From NCBI GenBank assembly GCA_963971305.1, contig OZ020307.1:51953702-52017701 (forward strand): a stretch of 64,000 nucleotides of DNA. Reading direction: 5' to 3'. Of this stretch, positions 54,230 through 64,000 are shown piece by piece. The DNA comes from Arcuatula senhousia. Taxonomy: Eukaryota; Mollusca; Bivalvia; Mytilida; Mytilidae. The notes below the pieces were generated by a model, which saw only the letters and a program-made list of their open reading frames with translations, did not search any database and had not been told where the DNA came from. Within the stretch, counting starts at the first letter, position 1, and each line of letters begins with the position of its first letter. A program made the position numbers and the translations under genes.

Positions 54230-56420
54230 TGATTTTCCTTTTCGTTTTTCGTTTTTCGTTTTTCAAATTTTTTTTTCAAAATTTTTTTTTTTCGAATTTT
54301 TTCCTTTTCGATTTTGAATAGGAAAATGACCCATTTTCCTTTTCGTTTTTCATTTTCCTTTTCGATTTTGAATAGGAAAATGACCCATTTTCCTTTTCGT
54401 TTTTCATTTTCCTTTTCGATTTTGAATAGGAAAATGACTCATTTTCCTTTTCGTTATTCATTTTCCTTTTCGTTTTTCATTTTCCTTTTCGATTTTGAAT
54501 AGGAAAATGACCCATTTTCCTTTTCGTTATTCATTTTCCTTTTCAAATTTTTTTTTTTTTTAATTTTTTTTTCGAATTTTTTTTTTTTTTTTTATTTTGA
54601 ATAGGAAAATGACCCATTTTCCTTTTCGTTTTTCATTTTCCTTTTCGATTTTGAATAGGAAAATGACTCATTTTCCTTTTCGTTATTCATTTTCCTTTTC
54701 GTTCTTCATTTTCCTTTTCGATTTTGAATAGGAAAATGACCCATTTTCCTTTTCGTTATTCATTTTCCTTTTCAAATTTTTTTTTTCAAAATTTTTTTTT
54801 TCGATTTTTTTTTTTTTTTTTTTTTTTGATTTTGAATAGGAAAATGACCCATTTTCCTTTTCGTTTTTCATTTTCCTTTTCGATTTCGAATAGGAAAATG
54901 ACTCATTTTCCTTTTCGTTATTCATTTTCCTTTTCTTTTTTCATTTTCCTTTTCGATTTTGAATAGGAAAATGACCCATTTTCCTTTTCGTTATTCATTT
55001 TCCTTTTCAATTTTTTTTTTCAAAAAAATTTTTTTTTCGATTTTTTTTTTTTGATTTTGAAAAGGAAAATGACCCATTTTCCTTTTCGTTTTTCATTTTC
55101 CTTTTCGATTTTGAATAGGAAAATGACTCATTTTCCTTTTCGTTATTCATTTTCCTTTTCGTTTTTCCTTTTGCTTTTTTTTTTCAAAATTTTTTTTTTC
55201 GATTTTTTTTTTTTTTTTTTGATTTTGAATAGGAAAATGACCCATTTTCCTTTTCGTTTTTCATTTGCCTTTTCGATTTTGAATAGGAAAATGACTCATT
55301 TTCCTTTTCGTTTTTCATTTTCCTTTTCGATTTTGAATAGGAGAATGACCCATTTTCCTTTTCGTTATTCATTTTCCTTTCAATTTTTTTTTTCAAAAAT
55401 TTTTTGTTTCGAATTTTTTTTTTTTTTTTTGATTTTGAATAGGAAAATGACCCATTTTCCTTTTCGTTTTTCATTTTCCTTTTCGATTTTGAATAGGAAA
55501 ATGACCCATTTTCCTTTTCGTTATTCATTTTCCTTTTCGTTTTTCATTTTCCTTTTCGATTTTGAATAGGAAAATGACCCCTTTTCCTTTTCGTTATTCA
55601 TTTTCCTTTTCAAAATTTTTTTTCAAAATTTTTTTATTTCGATTTTTTTTTTTTTTTTTTTTTTTTTTGATTTTGAATAGGAAAATGACCCATTTTCCTT
55701 TTCGTTTTTCATTTTCCTTTTCGATTTTGAATAGGAAAATGACTCATTTTCCTTTTCGTTATTCATTTTCCTTTTCGTTTTTCATTTTCCTTTTCGATTT
55801 TGAATAGGAAAATGACCCATTTTCCTTTTCGTTATTCATTTTCCTTTTCAAATTTTTTTTTTCAAAAAAAAAAATTTTCGAATTTTTTTTTTTTTTATTT
55901 TGAATAGGAAAATGACCCATTTCCCTTTTCGTTTTTCATTTTCCTTTTCGATTTTGAATAGAAAAATGACTCATTTTCCTTTTCGTTATTCATTTTCCTT
56001 TTCGTTTTTCATTTTCCTTTTCGATTTTGAATAGGAAAATGACCCATTTTCCTTTTCGTTATTCATTTTCCATTTCAAATTTTTTTTTTCAAAATTTTTT
56101 TTTTCGAATTTTTTTTTTTTTCTTGGATTTTGAATAGGAAAATAACCCATTTTCCTTTTCGTTTTTCATTTTCCTTTTCGATTTTGAATAGGAAAATGAC
56201 TCATTTTCCTTTTCGTTATTCATTTTCCTTTTCGTTTTTCATTTTCCTTTTCGATTTTGAATAGGAGAATGACCCACTTTCCTTTTCGTCATTCATTTTC
56301 CTTTTCAATTTTTTTTTCCAAAAAAATTTTTTTCGAATTTTTTTTTTTTTTTTATTTTGAATAGGAAAATGACCCATTTTCCTTTTCGTTATTAATTTTC
56401 TTTTTCGTTTTTCATTTTAC
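54230..56420 (+). repeat. Polypyrimidine higher-order tandem repeat
   Basis: About 28 copies of a palindromic block GGAAAATGACCCATTTTCC (middle ACC or ACT), linked by TTTTCGTTTTTCATTTTCC / TTTTCGATTTTGAATA segments. They are grouped in threes between long T tracts near 54280, 54550, 54780, 55010, 55190, 55390, 55615, 55850, 56080 and 56310, giving a higher-order period near 230 bp. Long open frames on both strands (up to 172 codons) are by-products of the repeat. Confidence 0.85.
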
Positions 56421-56426
56421 TATGGG

Positions 56427-56920
56427 ATGAAGCTACATGCCAAATATCAAGAGGCTGTGGCATGTAGTTGCCCGGAAAACTGCGACAAAAAATTTGCATA
56501 TATGTTCATTGAAAATAAAACGTTAAGTATTGGTCATGTTGGCCAAACAAAAATAGTTTTTTTTCGGGCTTAAAATAGCTTTACACCTTAAAGTATTATG
56601 GAATGAAGCTACATGTCAAATATCAAGAAGCTGTGGCAGGTAGTTGCCCGGAAAACTACGACGAAAATTTTGCATATATGTTCATTGTATATAAAACGTT
56701 AAGTATTCATCGAACAGGAGGTAGTTATTTTTCGGGCATAAAATCGCTTTACACATTATAGTACTATGGGATGAAGCTACATGCCAAATATCAAAGGCTG
56801 TGGCATGTAGTTGCCCGGAAAACTGCGACAGAAATTTTTGTGAAACCGCAGGACGACGGATGGTGCCAAAGTAATCCCTATATGTCGCTTCTGCAACACG
56901 TTGCAGGCGACATAAATAGA
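56427..56920 (+). mobile_element. Tandem about 170-bp repeat with terminal hairpin
   Basis: GATGAAGCTACATGCCAAAT recurs at 56427, 56603 and 56771 (spacing 176 and 168), each followed by GTGGCATGTAGTTGCCCGGA (or close). The array ends with a strong hairpin: TATGTCGC (56881-56888), CTGCAA-CACG-TTGCAG (56891-56906), GCGACATA (56907-56914). A degraded version of the hairpin lies at 60035-60057. Structurally similar to the other tandem-core plus hairpin elements. Confidence 0.6.
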
Positions 56921-57054
56921 ACATAGGGGATAAAACTAACTTAAGGGCATAGCAACCCCAAAAAAATAATAGACAGGAGGAATTTGAAGTCACCATCCTC
57001 ATTCAGAATGAAAAATTCTACAAAAGTCTCCATTTAAGATTTTATTTGCACTAA

Positions 57055-57100
57055 ACGTTCATATAAGAATACTAGACCAGGTGAGCGATTCAGGCTCTAG
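57055..57100 (+). repeat. 3' end of a GCTCACCTGG-family element
   Basis: CCAGGTGAGCGATTCAGGCT CTAG. CCAGGTGAGC is the reverse complement of the family's 5' motif. Equivalent ends lie at 59129-59165 and 60000-60025. Confidence 0.5.
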
Positions 57101-57516
57101 TTAAATTGATCCGATTAAACCTGCTGCTGTAACAGTTGCTAAAATAGAACAGGAGGGTTAAATAACAGGTTTATTGCAAAAAACTTAAAACGGCCATAGA
57201 ACTATATCAAAATTCTTGCAAGGGTAAAAAAATAACGAACTTGTGAAGAATCAATCTCAAATATTCATTGCAAAAGACAAATCAAGGAGCACTCGCCGGA
57301 GATATGGATGATCAAAATAGTCCTGACTTGGTATAGGCGTTCAAATTTGAAACGTTTATGGCGCTAAACCTCCCTATTCAATTGCATTCATATGATCTGG
57401 TAGTAACAAAAACACAACATGGTTGTAAATATTAAAACGAAATATGGAATGTGTGCCAGAAAGACACGATTAACATATAAACATCATATTTAAAAAATAT
57501 CAAAATGAATTTCACT

Positions 57517-57558
57517 GCGTGTGAAGCGCTTTTCTGGATAAACCTTCATCAGACACGC
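57517..57558 (-). ncRNA. Hammerhead ribozyme, type I (family H3)
   Basis: Minus strand: stem I GCGTGT (57558-57553), core CTGATGA (57552-57546), stem II region AGGTTTATCCA (57545-57535; only GG/CC pairs, closing pair A-A), GAA (57534-57532), stem III AAGCGCTT (57531-57524), cleavage-site C (57523), then ACACGC (57522-57517), a perfect 6-bp stem I partner. Core nucleotides are intact and stem II is weak. Unrelated in stem sequence to H1 and H2. Confidence 0.65.
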
Positions 57559-57597
57559 TAGGGGTCGAAAAACTGGAAGACCGGTAACACATACACA

Positions 57598-58388
57598 GTA
57601 GACCATGGCATATTGCTGAATGTTATAAAATGTCAGTATGCGGTTTACGGATCTGCATTCGATGGAGTCGTACTAGTATATGAGGCCCCGTAATTGCCGA
57701 GTTGATGTAAACTCCAATATGTCCTCAGTGCGAGCACTTGACTGCAGTGTTCCACAGGGAAGTTGCCTCAGGCCGTGGCTTTACCTAACCTACGCAGAAA
57801 CAATTTTTGACATAGTCTCTCCTTCCATTTCAGTGTTTTTGCAGACGATCACACGGCAAACAGACGAGAGTTAAAACGTTGGTAACAGAGGAAAGCGTGC
57901 CGTTACAGAACGTCAGGACTGTGCAGTGACCATCAATGAATGGATGAACCATAACAAATTAAAAATGAACAATGAAAAAGCAGAGTTCATTCTATTTGGA
58001 AGCACATGTAAGAAACAACTTGACAAATGTAACACAAAAGAAATAAACATCTGTGAAAACCAAATTAAATCTGAAAACTGTATTAGGTATCTTAGTGTAT
58101 TTTTAGATGAATCTTTGAATTTTAAAGAGCACATAAAAAGAAAATGTAAAACTGCTATGATAAATTATTTTTAAGATCAAAAGTATTAGAATGTATCTGT
58201 CAAAAGAAGCCACTGAAACCCTAGTACTATCTTTACTTATATCTCACTTAGATTACTGTAGTATTATATTGTATGGTATTTCACAAACTGAATTGTCAAA
58301 ACTTGAAGGAATTCCGAAAATGTGTGCTAAACTTGTACTGTGTCGTTCTATGTATGACAAGCTCTGTTTGAATTGCATTGACTTCTAA
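57598..58388 (+). pseudogene. LINE reverse-transcriptase fragment, frameshifted
   Basis: A decayed RT: VDHGILLNV (57598 on), SVPQGSCLRP (about 57746), FADD at 57838-57849 in a different frame from its surroundings, then NEWMNHNKLKMNNEKAEFILF (57935 on) and IRYLSVFLDESLNFKEHI (about 58082), a stop after 58174 and YGISQTELSKLE in another frame up to 58388. At least two frameshifts and several stops. It differs from the LINE at 423-10952, so it is a different family. No endonuclease part remains. Confidence 0.75.
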
Positions 58389-58469
58389 TTAAGGCACGTA
58401 TTATTTTAAAATCTTAACTTATATGTATAACTGTTCTGTTCATAATGTACTATTGTATTTGATTGAACT

Positions 58470-59165
58470 TTTGTCCGTCGTCGTCCGTCGTCCGTTAACA
58501 ATTTCAAAAATCTTCTCCTGAAACCACTTAACCAATTTAACTCAAACTTTGCAGGAATGATTTATGAAACGTTGACAAAAAAAAAGAATCCTAATTTTGA
58601 AATGATTCGATAAGAAACATGGCCGCTGTTACTAAAAATAGAACATAGGGTAAAATCACTTAAAATGACTTATAAATCAGCAACAATAACATATAGAAAA
58701 AATCTGAAGGATCTTAGGCTCTTCAGAATCAAAAGCTCTACGATAGTCTCCATTGGGTCGAAGTTGTCAGATGACCCTTTATAGGCGTAATTGCCCTTTT
58801 AAGGTCAAGAATAGCGTTTTTCATGTTTTTGCCCTATAGAATGAAAACTACTGCAGATAGAGAAAAGCTGTTGCTTGCTTAAATGTTCAGCTCATTAAGC
58901 TCAACAAAAATCTCCTTCGGGTCGAAGTTGTCAGATGACCACTTTTAGGGGTCATGGCCCTTTACAGGTAAAAAATAGCGTTTTTTGTGTCCTATAGATT
59001 GAAAACTAATGCAGAAACAGATGTTGCTTGCTTATACATGCATCTCTTTACTAAAGCTTCACAAAAGTCTCCATTGAGTATCAGTTGTCAGATGACTCTT
59101 TAAAGAAAAGACCCTTATGGCTTAAGGACCAGGTGAGCAATTCAGACTCCTGGGAGCCTCTTGTT
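58470..59165 (+). mobile_element. GCTCACCTGG-family element, copy 3 (5' truncated)
   Basis: CGTCGTCGTCCGTCGTCCGT, then CTTCTCCTGAAACCACTTAACC, ATGGCCGCTGTTACTAAAAA, three lines with GTCGAAGTTGTCAGATGACC, and the full 3' end: CCAGGTGAGC (59129-59138), then a CTCCTGGGAG hairpin (59148-59157) and CCTCTTG. Matches 31877-32568 in body and order. The 5' hairpin is missing. Confidence 0.65.
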
Positions 59166-59279
59166 TCTCGTATATTATCCCAGACATCCACGATAAATCC
59201 GAGGCTTGTGCTATTTGTATCACATTTGGATTTCAAGTGATTTTTCATAGCGATAGACTGGTACCTCGTTGTCATCCTT

Positions 59280-60030
59280 ATCTGAACAGAATGGAACCGT
59301 AAAAGTTGGAGAAAAGATTGTGTTTGCCTTCATGTTCAGCTAATAGAGTTAAACAAAATTGTCCAAGAATTGAAATTGTCAGATGACGCCGTTATAAGTG
59401 TTACTGTCCCCTTTTAGCCTTATACATTGAAAGGATAAAAGATAATGCAAATTAAGGTTTTGATTGCTTCAATTTCCAGTTAATTAAGCTTTACAATGGT
59501 TCCAGGCTGTTGGCAATGAGAAATATTGATACATTGAGTATGTTGTTATAACCAGCTGGGAGCCTCATGTTTATAATGTGGATTTCCTATCTCTGGGGTC
59601 CAAGTACTTTTAAAGAGGAATATATTACCGCAATGACCAAACAGCTCATTAAAATTAATTGCAGTTGCAGTTAATATTTCTGATATGGTCTCGTGTTCAT
59701 TTTGCTCCATATCCTTAAATAATTTTTAGTCTTAAGAATGTGAACCAAAGAATATAGGGAAAAGGTTTTGCATACTTAAATTTTTTGGTAATTGAGCTCT
59801 ACAAAATTGTCCATTTGTGTGATATTGTCAGATGGCCCCATAATTTCCAAAGCAAAAAGTGGATTGTACTTTATAGGCGGTGTGCTACGACAGAAAATAG
59901 TGACTAGCAGTTGCTTGTTTAAAAGCCCATTTAATGAGCACTACAAAGGTTCAAGGTGGATGCTGGCAATGAAAAATATTGATACATTGAGTCCTTGAAG
60001 CCAGGTGAGCGATCCAGGCTCCTGGAAATC
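59280..60030 (+). mobile_element. Degenerate GCTCACCTGG-family copies 4 and 5
   Basis: Two more units back to back, each ending in GAAA(A)ATATTGATACATTGAGT followed by CAGCTGGGAGCCTC (59552-59570) or CCAGGTGAGCGATCCAGGCT (60002-60021). Confidence 0.5.
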
Positions 60031-60356
60031 TGTTTTATGTCGCTTGCAACGTGTTTCAAAGCGAAATAAAGGAGTCACTGTGGCACAATCCATCGCTTTG
60101 TGTCCTTCATTATGCCTCCACACAAAAACTTCCGTCTGGTTTTCTCAGGAAGTACATTAATAAACCTCTTGATATTTGTCATGCGTTTTTGTCCTATTGT
60201 ACTATTAGGTACATGTATATGCCCCAAAAAGGCCTACTTCCTGTTTGCCGAGAACTTGATTTTTTTCACATGTAGTGACCTTATAGAGAATTTTCATCGA
60301 AGTCTTTATGGAATATATGCCAGAGAGACACGATTCCATATACATTTTATACATGA

Positions 60357-60748
60357 GTCGCCAGGGCGAGAGAGTTAACTCGCCAGGGTGAAATAGTAAC
60401 TCGCCGTGGCGAGATAATAAGTCGCCGAGGCGAGGTAGCAAATCGCCGCGGCGAGATATTTACTCGCCGAGGCGAGATAATAAGTCGCCGGGGCGAGATA
60501 GTATCTTGCTGGAGCGAGATGGTAACTTGCCGGGGTGAGATAATAAGTCGCCAAGGAGAGATAGTAGTCGCCGTGGCGAGATAATAAGTCACCGATGCGA
60601 GATAGTAACTTGCCGGGGCGAGATTGTAACTTGCCGGAGCAAGACAAAAAGTCGCCGGGGCGAGATAGTAAGTCGCAAGGCGAGATAGTCACTTGCCGAT
60701 GCGAGATAATAAGTCGCCAAGGCGAGATAGTAACTCGCCGTGGCGAGA
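60357..60748 (+). repeat. Array of about 19 consecutive 21-bp hairpin units
   Basis: Unit CTCGCCGTGGCGAGATAATAA, with variation mainly in the loop (GTG, GAG, GCG, GGG, AAG, GAT) and the linker. Most units keep CGCC...GGCG complementarity. Because 21 is divisible by three, frames stay open on both strands (143 codons at most), but no gene is implied. Confidence 0.85.
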
Positions 60749-60759
60749 AATTTTTTTGT

Positions 60760-62230
60760 ATGCGTGTTCCTGATAAGTTTCCGGAGTTGTGCATGTAGGG
60801 ACTCATTTTTATTTTTAACGTAATTTTTTCCTAATAGGTTGAAAACTTCCAGTCAATCGTGAAACTATCCATCAGTGTTCTGTGACTTATCAGGCCATAC
60901 ACCAATCCTGGGTATTTTTTATAAGTGTGCTTTGCTTTAAAAGTATTACGTTTTCCTACGATGAACTTTTCAGCTTTTGGAAAAAAAAAATCGTTTGCGT
61001 ATCAACGAACTCGTGTTCTGACACTGCATTTTATTCTGCAAACTGAAAATGATTGATCTATAAGTGCAAAGAGTAAAATTTTTTAAATGCATGTTATATA
61101 TGTAATTTAGTTTTTTTTTTTTTTTTGCTTTCATTTGTAATTGGCCGTTATGAACGCGGCAAGTGTGTTGCAACAAGCTTATCCTTCCGAAACATCTGGG
61201 TTCATTCTCGTTGCGATTTGAGTTCGCGAAAAGCCGTTGCTGATTGTTTCTCTGTTGTTTTTTAATTAGTTTTAACTGATTGTGTATTCGACTGTTGGGA
61301 CTATTAACATGTCCCATTGATACTTCGCTGCCGCTATTATTCTACTATCATGTTCGGTTTGTCGTTGTATTTAACTGGACTACTCTTTATTTCTTTCTAG
61401 CCTGCAATTTGTTGTACATTGTATACAGTTTGATCATTCTACAGTTTCTTCAAATTGGTGATCAAGTTATTTATGATTTTATTGAAACAAAAAGGTTTTG
61501 ACGTGATGAAAAGTGTATGATACCGGTGTATCACCCATTTTACAACGAAAAATTATAAAACATGTTCTTTTTTTTAAATCTTGATTTTCCTATTCTTGAA
61601 TGATTTGAGTTAAGAAATATGATTACCAGCATCTTATAGAATGTCTCTCTATTAAGTTTGGTTTAAGCTTTAGATCAGATGTGAACTGAAATTATTGTTC
61701 ATTTTTGCCGGGCAATCAAAGCCTTTGGAAGAGGAATTATCATCCGCATAGGTTAAACAGAGTCATAATTGACCTCTTAATCGTTTTTTTTTGTTTAACT
61801 GTTACGTGTATTTATATGCTCTTCATATTAAAATGGTATTTGGCAACATCAACCTTTTGGCTAAAGGTCCGAGCCTCTGATCGGTCCATTAATAAAGGTT
61901 ATAACATAACTATCGAGCGGTGATGTTCAATCTCAAATGCCCAAGAAGAAAAGACGAAACAATACAGAGACACATCAGAGAACTTGAAGATCATGATGGT
62001 CCTGACTTTCCAGAGGCATTTCCAGAGAAATGGTTGGTTTAACCAGGCTCTAAGATACCAAGCCTTTCTCTTATTCCTACCCGAGCGTATAGTAGTAACA
62101 GAAAACACAACACGGTTAAACGTTGTGAGACACACAAGATATAGAGATAGTAAGGTGATCATCTCAGAAAAACAAACAACCAAAACTAATTAAAACAATC
62201 ACGATCCATTTCATCTGACAATTTTTTTTC
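60760..62230. other. Gene-free stretch
   Basis: AT-rich. 61140-61370 is a member of the dispersed family seen at 17600. 61970-62130 resembles 57260-57420 (GATGGTCCTGACTTTCCAGAGGC, GTAGTAACAGAAAACACAAC). Confidence 0.4.
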
Positions 62231-62234
62231 TGCA

Positions 62235-62366
62235 ATGGCTGATGTCGAGGAAAAAAATTGTAAAGACTGTATCAGACGTATATCTACTGAAAAGCGGCCA
62301 AGGAGACTACGGTGTTGGGTAAAAAGACATAAAATGATATATGTTCACCATATGCAGATGTTGTAA
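62235..62366 (+). pseudogene. Possible PIF/Harbinger transposase N-terminal remnant
   Basis: A 43-codon frame starting ATG, with TEKRPRRLRCWVKRH followed by MIYVHHMQML and a stop. Basic RRxRxWV segments followed by a Tyr/His stretch and a QL/ML tail are usual at the start of Harbinger-type (HARBI1-like) transposases in invertebrates. The catalytic DDE part is not visible downstream. Very short, so the call is tentative. Confidence 0.3.
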
Positions 62367-62369
62367 TGG

Positions 62370-63235
62370 TTACTTAATTAATGGTCGTCTAAAGAGATGC
62401 AACTAGCAAACTTGGGGGACAATTGTGTGACATTTTGATTTTAAACATGTTTGTCTGTTTCAAATGCCTATGCATGTAAATATGTTTACTTTATGTTTGC
62501 CCCTGTGACAATAACCGTGTCTGGAACATACAGTTTTACTTATGCACGTTTGTCCGTTCGAAAATTTCAGTCAAGCATTTTTCGGAAACCATACATGAGA
62601 ACTACCCATATTAGAAATTTGGGTGGTTAAGTATGACAAATAGTATTTTCTTAGAAATTTTTAGATCTGTCGGATTTCTAGCCCTATTTAGCGACCGGCC
62701 GATATGTGAATTAAATAAAATAAATTGCCTCAGGGTTTGTTTTCACAAACTGTGCAAAAAAAATGTTTTAAAATTTGACAAGCTCTTCAGTATACTGAAT
62801 TGTATGTACGAAGCGAATTCTGGACCTGTCGGACATCAATTTCCTGTTTGGTACTCGCGTGCTAAGCCGATATGAAAATTGGTATACAAATTCCCGTTAA
62901 ACTTTTCCCAGAAGCCGCACATGAGAATGATTTAAAATTTGGTTTGGAAGTTCAGTATAACAAACTATAGGTATTTAAGCGATTTTTAAAGACCTTTTGG
63001 TTGTTTCTGACTTCTACTTCATGTTTGACGCTGCACTAGTATATCCCGCTTCCCTATGAAACGAAAATTAAAAAAAAATAACAGTAAATCTTTAATAAAT
63101 TACTTTACAACAAACAAAGAAAAGAATTATTAATAATGTTTGTAAACAAGTTAAAATTCATAGGAGGATTAATTATGCGAATAAAAACATAAACATTAAC
63201 GCATAAACAAATTTAAATTTGAGTATCAGTCCACC
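62370..63235. other. Gene-free stretch
   Basis: AT-rich. Two diverged lines 62575-62880 and 62905-63060 share ATGAGAA...TTAGAAATTTGG(G/T) and GTTAAGTATGACAAA / GTTCAGTATAACAAA, a weak tandem duplication. Confidence 0.35.
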
Positions 63236-63242
63236 CAAATAT

Positions 63243-63454
63243 GGGGTGTAGGTAATCATCGAGTTTGAGTTCGAGTCAGAGTTATAGTTCGAGTTATTAT
63301 TCGAGTTCGAGTTCAAAATTTCAACTCGAACTCGAAAAATAACTCGAACTCTAACCCGAACTTTAACTCGAACTCGAGTCGTAATTCGAACTTTAACTCG
63401 AACTCTAACTCTGACTCAAACTCGAACTCGAACTCGATGATTACCTACACCCCT
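63243..63454. mobile_element. 212-bp foldback element built of TCGAGT/ACTCGA hexamers
   Basis: Ends GGGGTGTAGGTAATCATCGA and TCGATGATTACCTACACCCC are inverted. The arms consist of degenerate (GAGTTC)n / (GAACTC)n-type hexamers around a centre near 63320, so almost the full length can pair. AAATAT at 63237-63242 and 63455-63460 looks like a target-site duplication. Confidence 0.7.
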
Positions 63455-63507
63455 AAATATGTCGGCCAAAGTTTGTCATTAGTCAAAAATTATCTTTATA
63501 ATGTAGC

Positions 63508-63785
63508 AACTATTTGATTTTAATGCGGGAGGGGGTGCATGGATATTTTCTTCCTGTCTGTTTATTTTCGGGGAAAAAAACGAGCCTATATTTTTGTGCG
63601 GTAGTGTGCGCATTTTTTGTTTTATTTTCAATCTTTTATAATTTTTTAGCAAAAAAATACCATCCTGCCTTTTTTAATTCAAAGCACTGTCCTGCCGTTT
63701 TATTTCTGGATGTTTGCCATCCTGCCATTTTATTTCAAAGTTCACCATAGCCCCCCCCCCTTTAACAATCAAATGATCGCTCCCT
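63508..63785. mobile_element. G-run terminal-inverted-repeat element, copy 4
   Basis: Left AACTATTTGATTTTAATGCG and a G-rich run, right a C run and ACAATCAAATGATCGCTCCC. The interior CATGGATATTTTCTTCCTG, ACCATCCTGCCTTTTTTAAT, CTGTCCTGCCGTTTTATTTC matches copies 1 and 2. Confidence 0.65.
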
Positions 63786-64000
63786 AACCAACCAAAAATT
63801 ATTCTTTCTGAGAAATTATGTTTTCATATACTGGGTTCATATGTTTAGAATCAAATATGAAATCTTGTTGAAATTTGGTATTGTACCCAAATAAATGAAT
63901 CTAAGCAAAAGAGACTAAATTACATAAATGATGTTCTACTCTCTACCTGACTTTTAATCAGAATACTACTAAAACTTAAAAAGTTCAAAGATTATAAATC

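Noticed and set aside
54276..55807. Open frames of up to 172 codons on both strands (MNRKMTHFPFRFSFSFS type)
   Set aside because: Products of the polypyrimidine repeat. Repetitive on both strands, no protein family.
60347..60806. 143-codon and overlapping frames with SPRRLIISPRR-like repeats
   Set aside because: The 21-bp period is divisible by three, so frames remain open by arithmetic.
1..64000. CRISPR arrays, bacterial operons, ribosome-binding sites, riboswitches
   Set aside because: The tandem arrays lack unique spacers, and the genome style (introns, LINEs, SINEs) is that of an animal. None of these features is expected or seen.

Overview
The window looks like an intergenic and intronic stretch of a bivalve mollusc genome, probably mussel-like. 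It is AT-rich with very few coding exons. Repeats dominate: a LINE with a 2A-like peptide, hammerhead ribozymes, elements with hairpins at both ends and tandem-repeat cores, and the dispersed GCTCACCTG and GTAGACGAAAC-type repeats common in bivalves. The taxon is inferred from repeat style, not from a marker gene.

0.4-11 kb: a nested pair of retroelements. A full-length LINE (423-10952, + strand) has a 13-bp target-site duplication (AATCGAGATGGGC, 410-422 and 10953-10965). It encodes an N-terminal 2A-like motif, an AP-endonuclease and a reverse transcriptase, split by one in-frame stop at 8393-8395. Its 5' UTR is interrupted by a young LTR element (689-6983, - strand) with two 250-bp LTRs differing at 2 positions and a 5-bp duplication TCTTT. 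The LTR element carries one intact 1469-codon ORF with an HhH motif, Gag, CCHC knuckle and retropepsin, but no reverse transcriptase, RNase H or integrase.

13.3-15 kb: the only convincing host gene, with a signal-peptide exon and two LDL-receptor class A exons on the + strand. All are in phase, with consensus splice sites. Its 3' part was not resolved.

16-47 kb: a decayed array of multi-kb duplicated blocks. Three block types (called P, Q and S here) recur several times and are broken by younger insertions. At 18.9-21.3 kb three elements of one architecture sit inside each other like Russian dolls: a 5' hairpin with a GAA loop, a tandem-repeat core, then a 3' inverted motif, a terminal hairpin and TTATTATT. 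Related elements occur at 23.1, 24.3, 25.2, 31.9 and 58.5 kb. Hammerhead-ribozyme motifs, intact and decayed, occur at 23.1, 24.0, 26.7, 30.2, 30.5, 31.1, 37.7, 41.8, 52.3 and 57.5 kb. Three of them (23999-24039, 41773-41818 and 57517-57558) keep the full catalytic core in three different sequence families.

47-64 kb: mostly AT-rich sequence without genes. It holds a 2.2-kb polypyrimidine higher-order repeat (54.2-56.4 kb), a dead LINE fragment (57.6-58.4 kb), an array of about 19 consecutive 21-bp hairpins (60.36-60.75 kb), a possible Harbinger-transposase remnant (62.2 kb), a 212-bp foldback element (63.24-63.45 kb) and a G-run terminal-inverted-repeat element (63.5 kb) that has relatives at 11.6, 33.6 and 44.2 kb.
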